64,000 nt of DNA from Bartonella queenslandensis (GCF_018155095.1 NZ_NAAI01000008.1:20832-84831); one strand, 5' to 3'. Counted from the stretch's first letter, positions 8,452 through 20,885 are shown. A program made the numbers and translations. Notes: generated by a model not told the origin, from the sequence alone.

Positions 8452-9693
8452 TTAACCCTGTCCAAAGCGTGTATGAATATAATCACTCAAAAGCTCTTCG
8501 AATTCTTCAGCAATGTGATCACCACGCAAGGTTTTTACTTTTTTTCCTTCGATAAAAACAGGTGCCGCTGGACTTTCACCCACGCCAGGCAATGAAATTC
8601 CAATATCAGCATGTTTTGATTCCCCGGGTCCATTGACGATACATCCCATCACAGCGACCTTTAAACTTTCAACCCCAGGATATTTTTCACGCCAAACGGG
8701 CATATTTTTGTGTAAATCCGCTTCAATTTTTTGTGCCAATTGCTGAAACACTGTCGAGGTCGTGCGACCACATCCAGGACAAGCAGCAACAACAGGCAAA
8801 AATTGTCGAAACCCCATAACTTGCAAAAGTTCTTGCCCTACTTTTACTTCTCGTGTTCGATCCCCACCAGGTTCAGGGGTTAATGAAATGCGTATCGTAT
8901 CACCAATTCCTTGCTGTAATAAAATACCCAAAGCCACTGACGAGGCGACAACCCCCTTTGTTCCCATCCCAGCTTCCGTTAATCCCAAATGAAGAGCATA
9001 ATCACAACGCTCTGCCAAGGCAATATAGACAGCAATAAGATCTTGAACATCACTCACTTTAGCAGAAAGAATAATTTTATCACGCCCCAAACCTAACTCT
9101 TCTGCTAAAGCAGCCGAAAGCAAAGCTGACTGCACAACAGTTTCTCGCATCACTTCAGCCACAGATAAAGGATTTTCTTTCTGTGCATTTTCATTCATAA
9201 GCTGTGTTAACAACGCGTTATCAAGCGACCCCCAATTCACGCCAATGCGAATAGGTTTATGGTGCTGACAAGCAATCTCAATAATTTCTGCAAACTGACG
9301 ATCTTTTTTTGCACCAAACCCTACATTTCCAGGATTGATGCGATATTTTGCAAGTGCCTCAGCACACGCCGGATGCTCTGATAAAAGCTTATGGCCAATA
9401 TAATGAAAATCCCCAACCAATGGAACAAAAAGTCCTAATCTTTCCAATCGCTCGCGTATTTTTGGTACAGCTGCCGCCGCTTCATCACGGTCAACAGTAA
9501 TCCGAACCAATTGTGAACCTGCTTGCCAAAGAGCAGCCACTTGAGAAACAGTTGCATCAACATCAGCAGTATCTGTATTCGTCATTGACTGTACAACGAT
9601 CGGGTTCTGCCCCCCAACCATCACATCACCAACAGCAACACCAACAGAGCGACGACGCTCAAGAGGTTTCGACAAAGAATAGGTCGTGCTCAT
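8452..9693 (-). CDS. ispG: 4-hydroxy-3-methylbut-2-enyl diphosphate synthase
   Basis: The protein has 413 residues. It has the N-terminal TIM-barrel region ([31 protein letters not shown]) and a C-terminal iron-sulfur domain with ACPGCGRTT (two cysteines) and [18 protein letters not shown] (third cysteine), which hold the 4Fe-4S cluster. It converts ME-cPP to HMBPP, the penultimate step of the MEP isoprenoid pathway. The ATG at 9693 is chosen because GAGGA precedes it and the upstream in-frame codon is TTG. It is monocistronic here. Length and motifs are intact, so it should be functional. Confidence 0.96.
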   Translation of the reverse strand: MSTTYSLSKPLERRRSVGVAVGDVMVGGQNPIVVQSMTNTDTADVDATVSQVAALWQAGSQLVRITVDRDEAAAAVPKIRERLERLGLFVPLVGDFHYIGHKLLSEHPACAEALAKYRINPGNVGFGAKKDRQFAEIIEIACQHHKPIRIGVNWGSLDNALLTQLMNENAQKENPLSVAEVMRETVVQSALLSAALAEELGLGRDKIILSAKVSDVQDLIAVYIALAERCDYALHLGLTEAGMGTKGVVASSVALGILLQQGIGDTIRISLTPEPGGDRTREVKVGQELLQVMGFRQFLPVVAACPGCGRTTSTVFQQLAQKIEADLHKNMPVWREKYPGVESLKVAVMGCIVNGPGESKHADIGISLPGVGESPAAPVFIEGKKVKTLRGDHIAEEFEELLSDYIHTRFGQG

Positions 9694-10619
9694 CAAGTCC
9701 TCAAATTTTTAAAACCTGCACTATCAATCATCATTTACATCGACCTCCTCCGCGCCTCAAAAGACGAAAACGACACCCTCCATAAATCTTAACAGATTGC
9801 TTTAAGTTTCACCTGTTACTCCCTGATGCAATTCAGCTCATAAGAGAGATTCATTTTACAGATACCTCGGATAAGTCCTAACAGTCCTGTTCACCTTCAC
9901 ACTTTTACACTTGGTTGCTTCAAAAAGAAACTGAAATCAGACAGAGATAAAACTCTATTTTTAAGTTGCATACCTATACCTTACATCAAAGTCATCGAAG
10001 AAGAATATTTTACAACACAATAGATAACGCTTATGAAAGTACAATTTTAAAAAATGTAAAAAAGCGCACGAAATATATCATCAAATTAAGACAACATATT
10101 GATTTATAATCATTTATTTTACAAATTTGACGAGAAGCCGAAACATCGTAAGCTTCTCTCATTTCAGATCTGTTCATCATCAATCAAAACCATCCCCCTT
10201 CCAGATCACCAGCAACCATGGAGATAAAAATGAAAAAAGTGAAAATTCTTGGAAGAACTGTCTCCAAAAGCGATCACAACACTTTGAAATAAGCATAAGA
10301 ACTTTGAAACAAGCACAAGAAAATGAAACGACCAACTTGATACCTTTATGAAATAAAGATGAGGATACGCAACGCGCTTGATAGCCTTTACAAGGGATTA
10401 TTCTTTGCAGGAGATTTTACCCTATATCCTTCACATCCCTCATCATGAAATGAACACGAACTCGCTAAGAAAATTCTTATTAAACCCAAACGCTTAATTT
10501 TCCCCCCATCCCCAAGCAGCATAATCAATGCAACTTTTCAAATTTTAAGCCGTTATAGCAAAACCCCAAACATAATTCTAACGATCATGCAACAATTTAA
10601 TAGATGAAGGAGTCTACAG
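9694..10619. other. Long intergenic region between ispG and the next gene
   Basis: From 9694 to 10100 no gene or clear repeat is seen. An integrase module occupies about 10103-10350. From 10351 to 10619 there is no gene, though GATGAAGGAGTCTACAG before 10620 supplies the ribosome binding site of the next gene. Confidence 0.45.
10103..10350 (+). pseudogene. Decayed integrase N-terminal module (copy 4)
   Basis: Contains ATTGATTTATAATCATT and AACATCGTAAGCTTCTCTCATTTC, then CATCAATCAAAACCATC. The coding part is badly eroded; an accidental 74-codon frame (10127-10351) runs through it and is not a gene. Confidence 0.5.
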
Positions 10620-10907
10620 ATGTATCTGTTTTCAACCAACGCCAAAAATGCTAAAATCAAAAAACGTATTGCACAATTAAAAAGAGAGCTCGTCCCCGTA
10701 AATCACTGGAGTTCTCAAAATAATAGCTTTGAAAACATTTCTGAACTATTGAACACGTGGAAACAAAAGGGTCGTCACGCACTTTACCATCTCAACGAAC
10801 ATGCAACAGAATTAAAGAAAAAAGCGAAAGAAAACCCTAAAAAAACCCTCGCACTAGCTGCTGGAGTTATTTTGGCAAGCTTCTTGCTGATCCGCAAAAA
10901 TTACTAA
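10620..10907 (+). CDS. Small tail-anchored protein resembling the ElaB/YqjD (DUF883) group
   Basis: A 95-residue basic protein. Residues 1-75 are hydrophilic and helical with many Lys and Arg. The end KENPKKTLALAAGVILAS (about 70-87) plus a short basic tail forms a single C-terminal membrane helix. This layout (basic amphipathic helix, ENP motif, Gly/Ala-rich anchor) matches ElaB/YqjD/DUF883 proteins, which sit in the inner membrane and in E. coli bind stationary-phase ribosomes. The N-terminal sequence is not clearly similar, so the assignment is by architecture. AAGGAG precedes the ATG and a strong terminator follows, so it is a single-gene unit. Confidence 0.7.
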   Translation: MYLFSTNAKNAKIKKRIAQLKRELVPVNHWSSQNNSFENISELLNTWKQKGRHALYHLNEHATELKKKAKENPKKTLALAAGVILASFLLIRKNY

Positions 10908-10930
10908 TACCAATAACTTCCCACTTTTAA

Positions 10931-10957
10931 TGCCCGACTCAAAGCGGGCATTTTTTT
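10931..10957 (+). terminator. Rho-independent terminator
   Basis: Stem TGCCCG (10931-10936) with CGGGCA (10945-10950), 8-base loop, then seven T. It ends the transcript of the small membrane protein gene. Confidence 0.9.
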
Positions 10958-11372
10958 CATCACTGATAAAGCACAATACTTATACGTTCTTCCCCTTAAC
11001 TGTACGTCTTCTAATCTCGTCAAAGGATAAATTTTCTACCTCATCAGTCTATCATCCAGCTTTTCATTAGCACAACACCCTCTTTCCACGCATGGCGCGC
11101 CCCACACCAACACACCTCAAAGAAGACTGTTGCGAGGAACGATAGCAAAACCTCATCAATCCCCCTTCTATTGAAGTTATGTCAAAAAAATGAAAGTGAT
11201 TAAAAAGGCATGCGCTTTAATGTTCTTTAGAACATTATTTTACATCATGATAAATGAGAATTTTAACAGCTTTAAGAGATGTATCATAACAAACCAAACG
11301 AAATCTTCTAAAGTGAACGCCCACTTGCTATAAGAAAATGGTATAAAAATTAAACTCAAAAAACCCAAAATT
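10958..11372. other. Intergenic region downstream of the EmrA-like gene
   Basis: No gene or repeat was recognised. A minus-strand frame at 11240-11446 overlaps the end of the EmrA-like gene in another frame and is rejected as a gene. Confidence 0.4.
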
Positions 11373-12380
11373 TTACCCTCCAGAATCGACCCGCTGCGAA
11401 GTATCCACATACGTAACCACAGACATCCCAGGAATGAGCTTTTCAACCCCTTCCTGACCAGGATCTAAAGCAATACGTACCGAAATACGTTGCGCAATTT
11501 TAATAAAATTACCAATCGTTGTATCCGTTTTTAATAATGAAAACTCTGAGCCTGTTGCTGGAGCAAAACGAACCACACGCCCTGTTAATTTTTTATTGTT
11601 CAATGCATCAACAGAAAAAACAACCGGTTGTCCCACACGCATCTGAGAAAGTTGCGTTTCTTTATAATTAGCAATAATCCAAATATCATCAGAAATCACG
11701 GAAACCAATTGCGTTCCCGGCATAACATATTGCCCTACTCTAGCGCCAACCAATCCGATATAGCCTGTTCGAGGCGATAAAATCTTTGTATGATCGAGAT
11801 TAAGTTTTGCCAACTCAACACTCACCTTTGCTCCTGCAACTTCTGACTGTAAACTTTGCCGTTCAAGATTTAATTGTTTTTGCAATTGTCGTTTTGTTTC
11901 CAGTGCCGCCAAGAGTTGTGAAATAGGACGCGAAACAGAACTTGCTGCATCACTAAAGCCTAACTTTTTACTATTAGGAACCACATTAGAGAATGCTCGT
12001 GAACGCGCTAATTCTGCTTCTGCAGCATTAACTTCTCCCTGTAAAATCTGAGCTTGCAATTCAATACTAGCTAATTTTGCATTTTTTGAATCGAGAACAG
12101 CCTGTGCTCGTGCAAGCTGCTGACGCAAAAGAGAATCATCAAGCTCAAAGAGCAGCATTCCCTTTTCAACGCGTTGATAATCTTGCACATAAATCCGTGC
12201 GATTACCCCAGAGATCTGCGAACTCACCAGAGTAACATTGCCCTTAATGGAAGCGTTATCCGTCATCTGAATGTTACTCACAAAAGGAGGAAGTCTCCAA
12301 GCCCACAAAATCAGTAAAACACCCATAATACCCGACAGGAATGCAATAATCGTAGCTTTTGACCGTAACGCTTTTATCAT
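11373..12380 (-). CDS. HlyD/EmrA-family membrane fusion protein
   Basis: A 335-residue periplasmic adaptor: one N-terminal membrane helix (about 10-30), a biotinyl-lipoyl-like half (MTDNASIKGNVTLVSSQISG), a long helical hairpin (about 80-190), then the second lipoyl half with SPRTGYIGLVGARVGQ and a beta-barrel domain. It bridges the inner-membrane exporter to an outer-membrane channel. The ATG at 12380 is chosen over a GTG three codons earlier because AGAGGGG lies at the right distance. It follows the MFS gene by 24 bases, so the two form one operon and one EmrAB-like pump. The outer-membrane partner is not adjacent; the OprM-like gene at 41217 or a TolC elsewhere could serve. Confidence 0.88.
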   Translation of the reverse strand: MIKALRSKATIIAFLSGIMGVLLILWAWRLPPFVSNIQMTDNASIKGNVTLVSSQISGVIARIYVQDYQRVEKGMLLFELDDSLLRQQLARAQAVLDSKNAKLASIELQAQILQGEVNAAEAELARSRAFSNVVPNSKKLGFSDAASSVSRPISQLLAALETKRQLQKQLNLERQSLQSEVAGAKVSVELAKLNLDHTKILSPRTGYIGLVGARVGQYVMPGTQLVSVISDDIWIIANYKETQLSQMRVGQPVVFSVDALNNKKLTGRVVRFAPATGSEFSLLKTDTTIGNFIKIAQRISVRIALDPGQEGVEKLIPGMSVVTYVDTSQRVDSGG

Positions 12381-12404
12381 TTTTTGCACCCCTCTTCTAT
12401 GGCA

Positions 12405-14036
12405 TCACTTTTTTTCTAATGCACGCATAGAGCATGACTTAACAACCATTGTGACAAGAAAAACAACGAATACAGCCATTGAAATATAAAAATAAAGCCG
12501 AAAAACGTCATCATAGGCAAAAATATTTGCTGTTAATTTAAATTTCTCTATCAACAGAGAAGTGCCCTGCTCACTCCCAAAGCTATGGGGAACAAAAGCA
12601 CCATAAGAAGGCGAAAATAAAGTATTCATCTCACCAGAAATAAGCGGATCAGTCACAACAATATTTTGTGTTAAGGACTCAAAGTTTTTATGGGCAAAAT
12701 AAAACTGTAGGCTTCCAAAAAAAGCTGATCCCATCAATCCCCCAGTGACTTGCGTTAGCAAAAAAACAGCAATAAAACTCAAAACATAACGCGGCCCTCG
12801 CTCACCAGCGATCACAAACCCTTTGAAAAGAGCAGGAGGCAAAAAAAGTGCATAACTAAAACTCACCAACCCTTGGCTCAACATCATATCTTTAGGCAAC
12901 GTTAAATGATTGACACGACTATCTAAATAAGCACCAAGTGCCAAACACCCCAAAGATAACAAATAAAAATAATCCTCACGCCCCGCCCGTAAAAAAAAGA
13001 CACAAACAGCCCCCCCTAACAGAATCCCCAATATCACCGCAAAATACATGGGCGCCATCTCACGATTAAGCAAACCAAAAAGATTAAAAAACCCTACGGG
13101 TAAACTTGACCTCTCTAACAAGAAAACGTGAAAGATAAATAAAATAAAAACAGATTGGACCATCTCTTTACTGAAAATCCAACGCAGATCAATCAACGGT
13201 TTTTCTCTATTAAGCTCAATCATAATAGCAATAGCCAAAGAGAAAATAGCAAGCGCGAGCCCCCAACCAATCCATGACGCTTCATACCACCAATATAATA
13301 TGCCAACAGACATAATCACGGCATTGAGCCCAAGACCAAGAGCAATCAAACCATAGCTTATCCAATCTAACTTTTGAATAACCTTACTGCGAACCACGGG
13401 TGTAAGAGGCAAAGTATAGATACAGACCAAACTGATAAGCACCAATCCCATTTCCAACGCTGAAAGACTGGAAAACCCACCATTTTCTAGCAAATCAGGA
13501 GAAATCAAACGAGATAAAGGTGCTGCTAAAGCCGCATTCATATAATTCAAACTAAGACCAACAGTAAACTTCTTTGCTGGAGCAAAAGCCTCCATCATAT
13601 AAAGCAACGCAAGCGAGGCCAAAGGGGCGGCCGCAATCCCAGCAAAAAAACGAATAATCAACGCAGAACGCAAATCGGTCACAAAGAGTTGCAACGCACA
13701 AACCAAAACGAAGCCAAGGATTGACAGTTCAGCAAAAGCACGTAATCCAAATTGATAGCGGATCTTAATCAACATAATCGCCACACTTACATTTGGCGCC
13801 ATATAGGCTGCGACCAACCATGTCGTCTCAGCTAAAGTTGCATGAAAATCTCCGGTCAGATGGACGATATTAGACTGAACAATATTAGCCCCTAAGCCAT
13901 AAGCCCATTGCAAAATAAGAGAAGCAAAAATATAAACAAAACATTTCGGCAAAGGTCCCGCAAAAACACGACCAGGACGAGGAAAAGGTTTTCCGCCCCT
14001 CTTGGCAGACACAACCGTACTTTTTTTTCCGCTCAT
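12405..14036 (-). CDS. MFS drug exporter of the EmrB/DHA2 type
   Basis: The protein has 543 residues with about 14 hydrophobic segments, the number typical of the DHA2 (EmrB/QacA) family. The first helix pair contains GANIVQSNIVHLTGDFHATL, the helix 1-2 motif of this family. It should be a proton-driven exporter of hydrophobic compounds in the inner membrane, working with the membrane fusion protein encoded directly after it. AAAGGTG precedes the ATG. The order here is transporter first, adaptor second, the reverse of E. coli emrAB. A long periplasmic loop (about 440-510) is less conserved, and some DHA2 motif residues are degenerate, so substrates cannot be predicted. Confidence 0.85.
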   Translation of the reverse strand: MSGKKSTVVSAKRGGKPFPRPGRVFAGPLPKCFVYIFASLILQWAYGLGANIVQSNIVHLTGDFHATLAETTWLVAAYMAPNVSVAIMLIKIRYQFGLRAFAELSILGFVLVCALQLFVTDLRSALIIRFFAGIAAAPLASLALLYMMEAFAPAKKFTVGLSLNYMNAALAAPLSRLISPDLLENGGFSSLSALEMGLVLISLVCIYTLPLTPVVRSKVIQKLDWISYGLIALGLGLNAVIMSVGILYWWYEASWIGWGLALAIFSLAIAIMIELNREKPLIDLRWIFSKEMVQSVFILFIFHVFLLERSSLPVGFFNLFGLLNREMAPMYFAVILGILLGGAVCVFFLRAGREDYFYLLSLGCLALGAYLDSRVNHLTLPKDMMLSQGLVSFSYALFLPPALFKGFVIAGERGPRYVLSFIAVFLLTQVTGGLMGSAFFGSLQFYFAHKNFESLTQNIVVTDPLISGEMNTLFSPSYGAFVPHSFGSEQGTSLLIEKFKLTANIFAYDDVFRLYFYISMAVFVVFLVTMVVKSCSMRALEKK

Positions 14037-14060
14037 GTCACCTTTTCCTGTATACCCCTG

Positions 14061-14489
14061 CTACGCTTCTATCAACGAAGAACCATCAGCTGACAATTGC
14101 TGGAAAAAAGCCTCGATTTTGGGATTGTCCTCATCACTCGTTCCCCCCTTTAAGGTTGCTTGAACCTGCAAAATCTGCTGTTCTAATACATCAAAAGAAA
14201 GATGCTCAACAGCGACAACATTCTCTACCAATAAAGAGCAGCCCGAAAAGGTAATATTTGCAACACCACCGCAAACAGCAAATAACTTTTCTTCCGCAGA
14301 AGTGCGAACACGAACACTCCCCAACACAACGCTCGCCACCAAGGGAGCATGATGTGCCATAACGGTCAAAGAACCTGAAGCTGAAGGAAGAACAACAGAC
14401 ACAACCTGCTCTGAAAACACAATCTTTTCAGGCGACACAAGCTCAAACAAAAAATGCTCTTCTCTATTGTTTTCCACAAAAGTCTCCAC
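14061..14489 (-). CDS. atpC: F1F0 ATP synthase epsilon subunit
   Basis: The protein has 142 residues. The N-terminal beta-sandwich has FELVSPEKIVFSEQV and the family motif GSLTVMAHHAPLVA (about residues 38-55). The C-terminal helical part is DEDNPKIEAFFQ-like and short. Epsilon couples the rotor to F1 and inhibits ATP hydrolysis. The start is GTG at 14489. It is the last gene of atpHAGDC and lies 113 bases after atpD, a longer gap than elsewhere in the operon. Confidence 0.93.
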   Translation of the reverse strand: METFVENNREEHFLFELVSPEKIVFSEQVVSVVLPSASGSLTVMAHHAPLVASVVLGSVRVRTSAEEKLFAVCGGVANITFSGCSLLVENVVAVEHLSFDVLEQQILQVQATLKGGTSDEDNPKIEAFFQQLSADGSSLIEA

Positions 14490-14602
14490 AACACCTGATA
14501 GAAGGACTCGCCGCCTTCCTTAACACCTTATCTTTTCCAACAACTTGCCCTTTTTAATGACAAATATTCATGACAGATTTCTCTTTAACAAGAAACTTCC
14601 AA

Positions 14603-16216
<1,614 letters not shown>

Positions 16217-16229
16217 TTACCTTTTCCAT

Positions 16230-17156
16230 TTAAAGCGCTTCAGCGCCCGCAATAATTTCGATCAATTCTGTCGTAATTTGTGCTTGACGTTGACGATTAT
16301 AAGCCACCGTCAATTTATTAATCATTTCACCCGCATTGCGTGATGCATTGTCCATAGCTGTCATCTTTGCCCCCATTTCACCCGCAACATTTTCAAGTAA
16401 AGCCCGAAAGATTTGCACTGAAAGATTGCGTGGCACAAGGGCCTCTAAAAGAGAAGCAGCATCAGGTTCGTACTCATAAACAATTGTCTCATGAACAACC
16501 GGCTGTGAACTTTTGCTTGTCTCTTTCGGCTCCACAACATCTGTTTCCTCAACAATTGCTTTTGGAGCCCCCATTGGGATCAAGCCAAAAGCTGTTGGAC
16601 GCTGATTAATTACGGAAACAAATTCAGAGTAAAACAACGTACAAACATCGAAAGCGCCTTCATTGAACAAATCAACAATACGTTGACTAATCATCATCGC
16701 CTCTGCAAAACCAATTCGTTTTACAGCATGTAAATCAATGTGATCAATGATTAAGCTTTTGTAATCACGTGATAAAATATCTGCACCTTTTTTGCCCACA
16801 GTGATAATTTTTACAATTTTACCAGCGGCCAACAGCGCTTTAATCTGCTCACGGGCACGACGAGCAATTTGCACATTAAAAGCCCCACATAGACCGCGCT
16901 CAGCAGTACACACCACCAAGAGATGCACATCATCGCGCCCCGTACCACGCATAAGAGCCGGAGCATCAATACCATCCACATCAGCAGCAACACTGGTTAA
17001 AATATCAGCCATCCTCTTCGCGTAAGGGCGCGCCGATTGCGCTGCCTCTTGCGCACGATGCAACCTTGCTGCCGCAACCATCTGCATAGCTTTGGTAATT
17101 TTCTGTGTTGCTTTAACCGAAGCGATACGGTCTCTAAGATCCTTTAATGAGGCCAT
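16230..17156 (-). CDS. atpG: F1F0 ATP synthase gamma subunit
   Basis: The protein has 308 residues. It starts [20 protein letters not shown] and ends with the conserved helix [20 protein letters not shown], the two halves of the central coiled-coil shaft. RGLCGAFN is the family motif in the Rossmann-like middle. The segment around 205-230 ([20 protein letters not shown]) is an insertion rich in Glu and Ser, as in other Rhizobiales. Gamma rotates inside the alpha3-beta3 ring. The gene lies between atpA and atpD with gaps of about 20 bases, so it is co-transcribed. Confidence 0.97.
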   Translation of the reverse strand: MASLKDLRDRIASVKATQKITKAMQMVAAARLHRAQEAAQSARPYAKRMADILTSVAADVDGIDAPALMRGTGRDDVHLLVVCTAERGLCGAFNVQIARRAREQIKALLAAGKIVKIITVGKKGADILSRDYKSLIIDHIDLHAVKRIGFAEAMMISQRIVDLFNEGAFDVCTLFYSEFVSVINQRPTAFGLIPMGAPKAIVEETDVVEPKETSKSSQPVVHETIVYEYEPDAASLLEALVPRNLSVQIFRALLENVAGEMGAKMTAMDNASRNAGEMINKLTVAYNRQRQAQITTELIEIIAGAEAL

Positions 17157-17176
17157 TCAAGCATTCCATCAATTCA

Positions 17177-18712
17177 TCACGAAAAATTTTTCGCATAAGT
17201 GTTAAGGACAGTGATCAACTTATCTTTCAGTTCATCTGTTATCTGCTTTTGCTCAGCAATTGCTTTTAAGAGATCTTGATAATCACTCCGCAAAAGCACT
17301 AAAAGCCCCTGCTCAAACCGCGCGACATCAGAAACTGCTAGAGAATCAAGATAGCCATTTACACCCGCGAAAATAACCACCACCTGTTCTTCCGTTTTGA
17401 GTGGAGAAAATTGTGGCTGCTTCAAAAGTTCTGTCAATCGAGCTCCCCGATTTAACAGACGCTGGGTCGATGCATCCAAATCAGAACCAAACTGGGCAAA
17501 AGCTGCCATTTCGCGATATTGTGCCAATTCACCTTTAATCGAGCCGGCAACCTGTTTCATTGCCTTAATTTGTGCTGCCGAACCAACACGCGATACGGAA
17601 AGTCCCACATTTACAGCAGGACGAATCCCCTGATAAAACAAATTGGTTTCTAGGAAAATTTGCCCATCTGTAATCGAAATCACATTTGTAGGAATATAAG
17701 CCGAAACATCATTTGCTTGCGTTTCAATGACTGGCAAAGCTGTTAAAGATCCTGATCCATTTTCTGCATTAAGCTTTGCCGCCCGTTCTAAAAGACGCGA
17801 ATGCAAATAGAAAACATCTCCCGGATAAGCTTCACGCCCGGGTGGACGACGTAACAAAAGAGACATTTGACGATAAGCCACCGCTTGTTTTGACAAGTCA
17901 TCATAACCGATCAAAGCATGTTGCCCATTATCACGAAAATATTCACCCATAGCACATCCAGCAAGCGGAGCGATAAATTGCAGCGGTGCCGGATCAGAAG
18001 CGGTCGCGGCAACAATAATAGAATATTCCAGAGCTCCACGTTCTTCCAAAACTTTAACGAATTGTGCCACCGTTGAACGTTTTTGACCGATCGCCACATA
18101 AATACAATAAACTTTATCTTGCTCTCGTTCAGCTCCTTTTTCATGAAAAGGTTTCTGGTTTAAAAATGTATCGAGCAAAATCGCGGTTTTTCCTGTTTGG
18201 CGATCACCAATCACCAATTCACGCTGTCCTCGTCCAATCGGGATGAGCGCATCAATAGCTTTTAATCCAGTCGACATTGGCTCATGCACAGACTGACGCG
18301 GAATAATCGCGGGCGCCTTAACATCAACACGACGACGCTCTGTTTCCTTAAGAGGTCCCTTACCATCTATAGGGTTTCCAAGTGCATCGACCACACGTCC
18401 AAGCAAAGCGGGTCCCACAGGGACATCCACAATAGCTCCCAATCGCTTTACACAATCCCCTTCACGAATATCGCGATCTGAGCCAAAAATGACCACACCG
18501 ACATTATCGACTTCCAAATTGAGCGCCATACCGCGCACACCATTTGGAAAAGCAACCATTTCCCCAGCTTGAACATTATCCAAACCATAAACGCGAGCGA
18601 TACCATCCCCCACAGAGAGGACCCAACCAATTTCTGAAACCTCAGCTTTTTGGTCAAAGTTTTTGATTTGCTCTTTTAGAATTTTTGAAATTTCAGATGG
18701 TCTAATATCCAT
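17177..18712 (-). CDS. atpA: F1F0 ATP synthase alpha subunit
   Basis: The protein has 511 residues, the standard length. It has the P-loop GDRQTGKT (about 169-176), the [21 protein letters not shown] region, and the alpha/beta signature [14 protein letters not shown]. It forms the non-catalytic nucleotide-binding positions of the F1 hexamer. Its ATG overlaps the atpH stop (TGATG at 18710-18714), implying translational coupling. As usual for Rhizobiales, the F0 genes are not in this operon. Confidence 0.98.
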   Translation of the reverse strand: MDIRPSEISKILKEQIKNFDQKAEVSEIGWVLSVGDGIARVYGLDNVQAGEMVAFPNGVRGMALNLEVDNVGVVIFGSDRDIREGDCVKRLGAIVDVPVGPALLGRVVDALGNPIDGKGPLKETERRRVDVKAPAIIPRQSVHEPMSTGLKAIDALIPIGRGQRELVIGDRQTGKTAILLDTFLNQKPFHEKGAEREQDKVYCIYVAIGQKRSTVAQFVKVLEERGALEYSIIVAATASDPAPLQFIAPLAGCAMGEYFRDNGQHALIGYDDLSKQAVAYRQMSLLLRRPPGREAYPGDVFYLHSRLLERAAKLNAENGSGSLTALPVIETQANDVSAYIPTNVISITDGQIFLETNLFYQGIRPAVNVGLSVSRVGSAAQIKAMKQVAGSIKGELAQYREMAAFAQFGSDLDASTQRLLNRGARLTELLKQPQFSPLKTEEQVVVIFAGVNGYLDSLAVSDVARFEQGLLVLLRSDYQDLLKAIAEQKQITDELKDKLITVLNTYAKNFS

Positions 18713-19296
18713 CAGCTGACCTCTTTTTTCAATGCAAGCTTAAGTGAAGACAATTTTGTTAAAAGAGACGTATCAATTTGAAACGCCCCGACACGAATGA
18801 TTAATCCACCAAGAATTGTTGGATCCACAATAATATGTAGCAAAACTTTTCCCCCAATGACACCTTCCAAAGTCTCACACAACTCTTGTTTTTGTTGAGA
18901 ACTTAAGGGGCGAGCAGAAACAATTTGTGCAGTAACTTGCCTTCGAGCGCGTGCAACACAACGCTGAAAAGCATGGAGAATACCAAATACAGCATTAAGC
19001 CTATGATTTGCTGCGATAACGCGTAAAAAATTACCAACAATCTGCCCTGCTTCTTTATCAGTAAATTTGATGTTTTCACAAACAGATTGTATCACCTTAA
19101 TTTGCTCTTTGACTGAAAAGAACGGACTGAGCACGAAGCGTTTTAAATCTTCATTTTGCTCTAAGACAAACAAAAAATCTTCCACTGCCTTTTCAATCTT
19201 TTCAACGTTTCCTGCTTCTTGAACGCAATTAAAAAACGCTTGCGCATAACGTTGATCTACCAACGGCAGCGGTATGAGAGAAAATGAATCCGACAC
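18712..19296 (-). CDS. atpH: F1F0 ATP synthase delta subunit
   Basis: The protein has 194 residues. The N-terminal helical domain begins with the family pattern [13 protein letters not shown], and the C-terminal part has the delta motif [13 protein letters not shown] near 160-175. Delta links the top of F1 to the F0 stator. It is the first gene of atpHAGDC. The operon promoter should lie in the 300 bp upstream, but I cannot point to a clear one. Confidence 0.96.
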   Translation of the reverse strand: MSDSFSLIPLPLVDQRYAQAFFNCVQEAGNVEKIEKAVEDFLFVLEQNEDLKRFVLSPFFSVKEQIKVIQSVCENIKFTDKEAGQIVGNFLRVIAANHRLNAVFGILHAFQRCVARARRQVTAQIVSARPLSSQQKQELCETLEGVIGGKVLLHIIVDPTILGGLIIRVGAFQIDTSLLTKLSSLKLALKKEVS

Positions 19297-19638
19297 GAAA
19301 TACCGCCTCTTTTCCTTGAGCGACTCTCTGATAGTTATCAGATTATAATGAAACAGACATTCCCAATTTTAAGAATCTTCTTCTTAAAACCTAGAACGAA
19401 AACCATTCGGTTTCTAGCATAGACATAGCCGACTCGCAACACCACAAATCGCTGCTTTTTAAAAATTTTAAATAAAATATTCAAAATATTTTTGAAAAAG
19501 ATTTTTTTAATCGGCGTGATAGCGTCACGATTTTTTTTATGCTTCTTTTTAACATTCTCTGAAAAAAATTCTCTCTCAATGTTTCTTTAAAAGTTCTTTG
19601 CCGTTAGAAAAGCTTTAGTAAGAAACGAGAAGCGAGAA
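19297..19638. other. Region upstream of the atp operon
   Basis: No gene. A short hairpin (CGTGA at 19515-19519, TCACG at 19525-19529) followed by eight T on the plus strand looks like a terminator, but no plus-strand gene precedes it. It could belong to a small RNA or be chance. Confidence 0.35.
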
Positions 19639-19753
19639 GCGACTGCGACTGCGACTGCGACTGCGACTGCGACTGCGACTGCGACTGCGACTGCGACTGC
19701 GACTGCGACTGCGACTGCGACTGCGACTGCGACTGCGACTGCGACTGCGACTG
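19639..19753 (+). repeat. Hexanucleotide tandem repeat (GCGACT)19
   Basis: About 19 uninterrupted copies of GCGACT, with no mismatch in 115 bases, directly after AGCGAGAA-like degenerate sequence. Read in frame it would encode alternating residues (Arg-Leu or similar), but no start or gene frame runs through it. Such perfect arrays change length by slippage. It lies about 340 bases upstream of atpH and away from any other gene start. Confidence 0.97.
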
Positions 19754-19914
19754 AAAAATCTGTTATTTCAAATAGATAATCAAGAAGTGATAATGGATAT
19801 CCCCTTAAAATTAAGAAAAATTATCCTTTTGCTTTAAATACCCACTCTTTTTAAAATATTTCAATAAGTATATTGTCCAAATATATTGTTTTGTGAAAAC
19901 ACTTTTAAGCATAA

Positions 19915-20190
19915 AATGCATTGATTTATAAGGATAATGCATCACTTTTTATTTCATATGCCCCCCAACATCGTGAGATTCTCTCATTTAAAATCCTTTT
20001 ATCAAAATCGTTCTCTTGCTTCATCATAAGTAAAAGAAGAAAGATAAAACGATTACAGCAAAACACTTCCTATAAACAAACACACTCAAGTATCAAGAGC
20101 TTATAGAATCTCAATAATGGTGCTAACTTATACCTTTATAAAAGTATTTATATTATTCACGAACAACATCATAAACTGAATTCAAGAATT
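19915..20190 (+). pseudogene. Decayed integrase N-terminal module (copy 5)
   Basis: Starts with GCATTGATTTATAAGG, has AACATCGTGAGATTCTCTCATTT, and then an eroded frame (CACTCAAGTATCAAGAGCTT, AATGGTGCTAACTTATACC, ATTATTCACGAACAACATC). From 19754 to 19914 there is only A/T-rich sequence. Confidence 0.55.
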
Positions 20191-20339
20191 CTGAGAAATA
20201 TCTGCTCAAACAAGCCTATGAAGGTAACTATAATGACATTCTGTTTTGGGTATATTCTATTTTGAACGTTCTGCTTTGTATGGGAAATCTCCCCCCATTA
20301 AAGAACGCAAGTAACACAAAGTGTAAGGATTTCTTCACT

Positions 20340-20515
20340 TCGCGACAGCGCCCATGAATGCGATAATAGCCCCCTCATTAAGCCCACATCTTTACGTTTG
20401 ATCAAAAGCCAACCAGCACCCTCACGCACGACCTCAATGTTACAACAGCCCTTGACACTTGAAATAGTTCATAAGAGCCATGTCTTTTTTATACAATTTC
20501 ACGCGATAAGAATTT
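20340..20515 (-). pseudogene. Decayed integrase N-terminal module (copy 6), minus strand
   Basis: On the minus strand this reads ATGGCTCTTATGAACTATTT, then TGTCAAGGGCTGTTGTAAC and GCTGGTTGGCTTTTGATCAA, matching the integrase start of the 29604 copy with stops. Only the coding part is present, without the 5' non-coding portion. It directly follows the priA 3' fragment in the same orientation. Confidence 0.6.
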
Positions 20516-20519
20516 CCTC

Positions 20520-20876
20520 ATCTGGAACAGATAAAAAGTGAAAACTCTTAATAAATCAATATCTTGTCCTAATAATGGAAATGCCTCTGCGGGTCTCATA
20601 ACCGAGATATTTTTTTTCCCGTAGCGCCGCTTGACGGAGTGCCCGCGCATAATGCTCTGCTCCTTGATGCTACTTAGAAGACACAATCAAAGAGGCAAGA
20701 CACCAATAGGGAGGGAAATGATAATGCTGACCGTACTGCAATCGCACATATGTAAAAATCTTCTGGTTGGCATGAAAGGAAAGCTTTTATGACTGGATGA
20801 TCGGGTTGATAAGCTTGCAATAACCCTAAGCTTTCCAATCCTACCCGCTCTGCTCTTCCAGTCACTTGAAAGAGAA
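20520..20876 (-). pseudogene. Duplicated, broken 3' portion of priA
   Basis: The segment repeats intact PriA from VTGRAGRVGLESLGLL through the RFRLLL region at about residues 585-700. Matches are TGRAERVGLESLGLLQAYQP and, in another frame, KNISVMRPAEA. A frameshift splits it, and many substitutions show it is not functional. It begins only about 10 bases after the priA stop and lacks the extreme 3' end. Confidence 0.9.
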
Positions 20877-20885
20877 ATTTGATTT

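Noticed and set aside
10127..10351. 74-codon plus-strand ORF
   Set aside because: It runs through the 5' part of a decayed integrase module and has no ribosome binding site.
11240..11446. 68-codon minus-strand frame overlapping the EmrA-like gene end
   Set aside because: It shares DNA with a well-supported gene in another frame and has no start signal.
19512..19538. Terminator-like hairpin with eight T
   Set aside because: It points along the plus strand, where no gene precedes it, and the stem is only 5 bp; mentioned only as part of the intergenic entry.
19639..19753. CRISPR-like array
   Set aside because: The unit is 6 bases with no spacers, so it is a simple tandem repeat.
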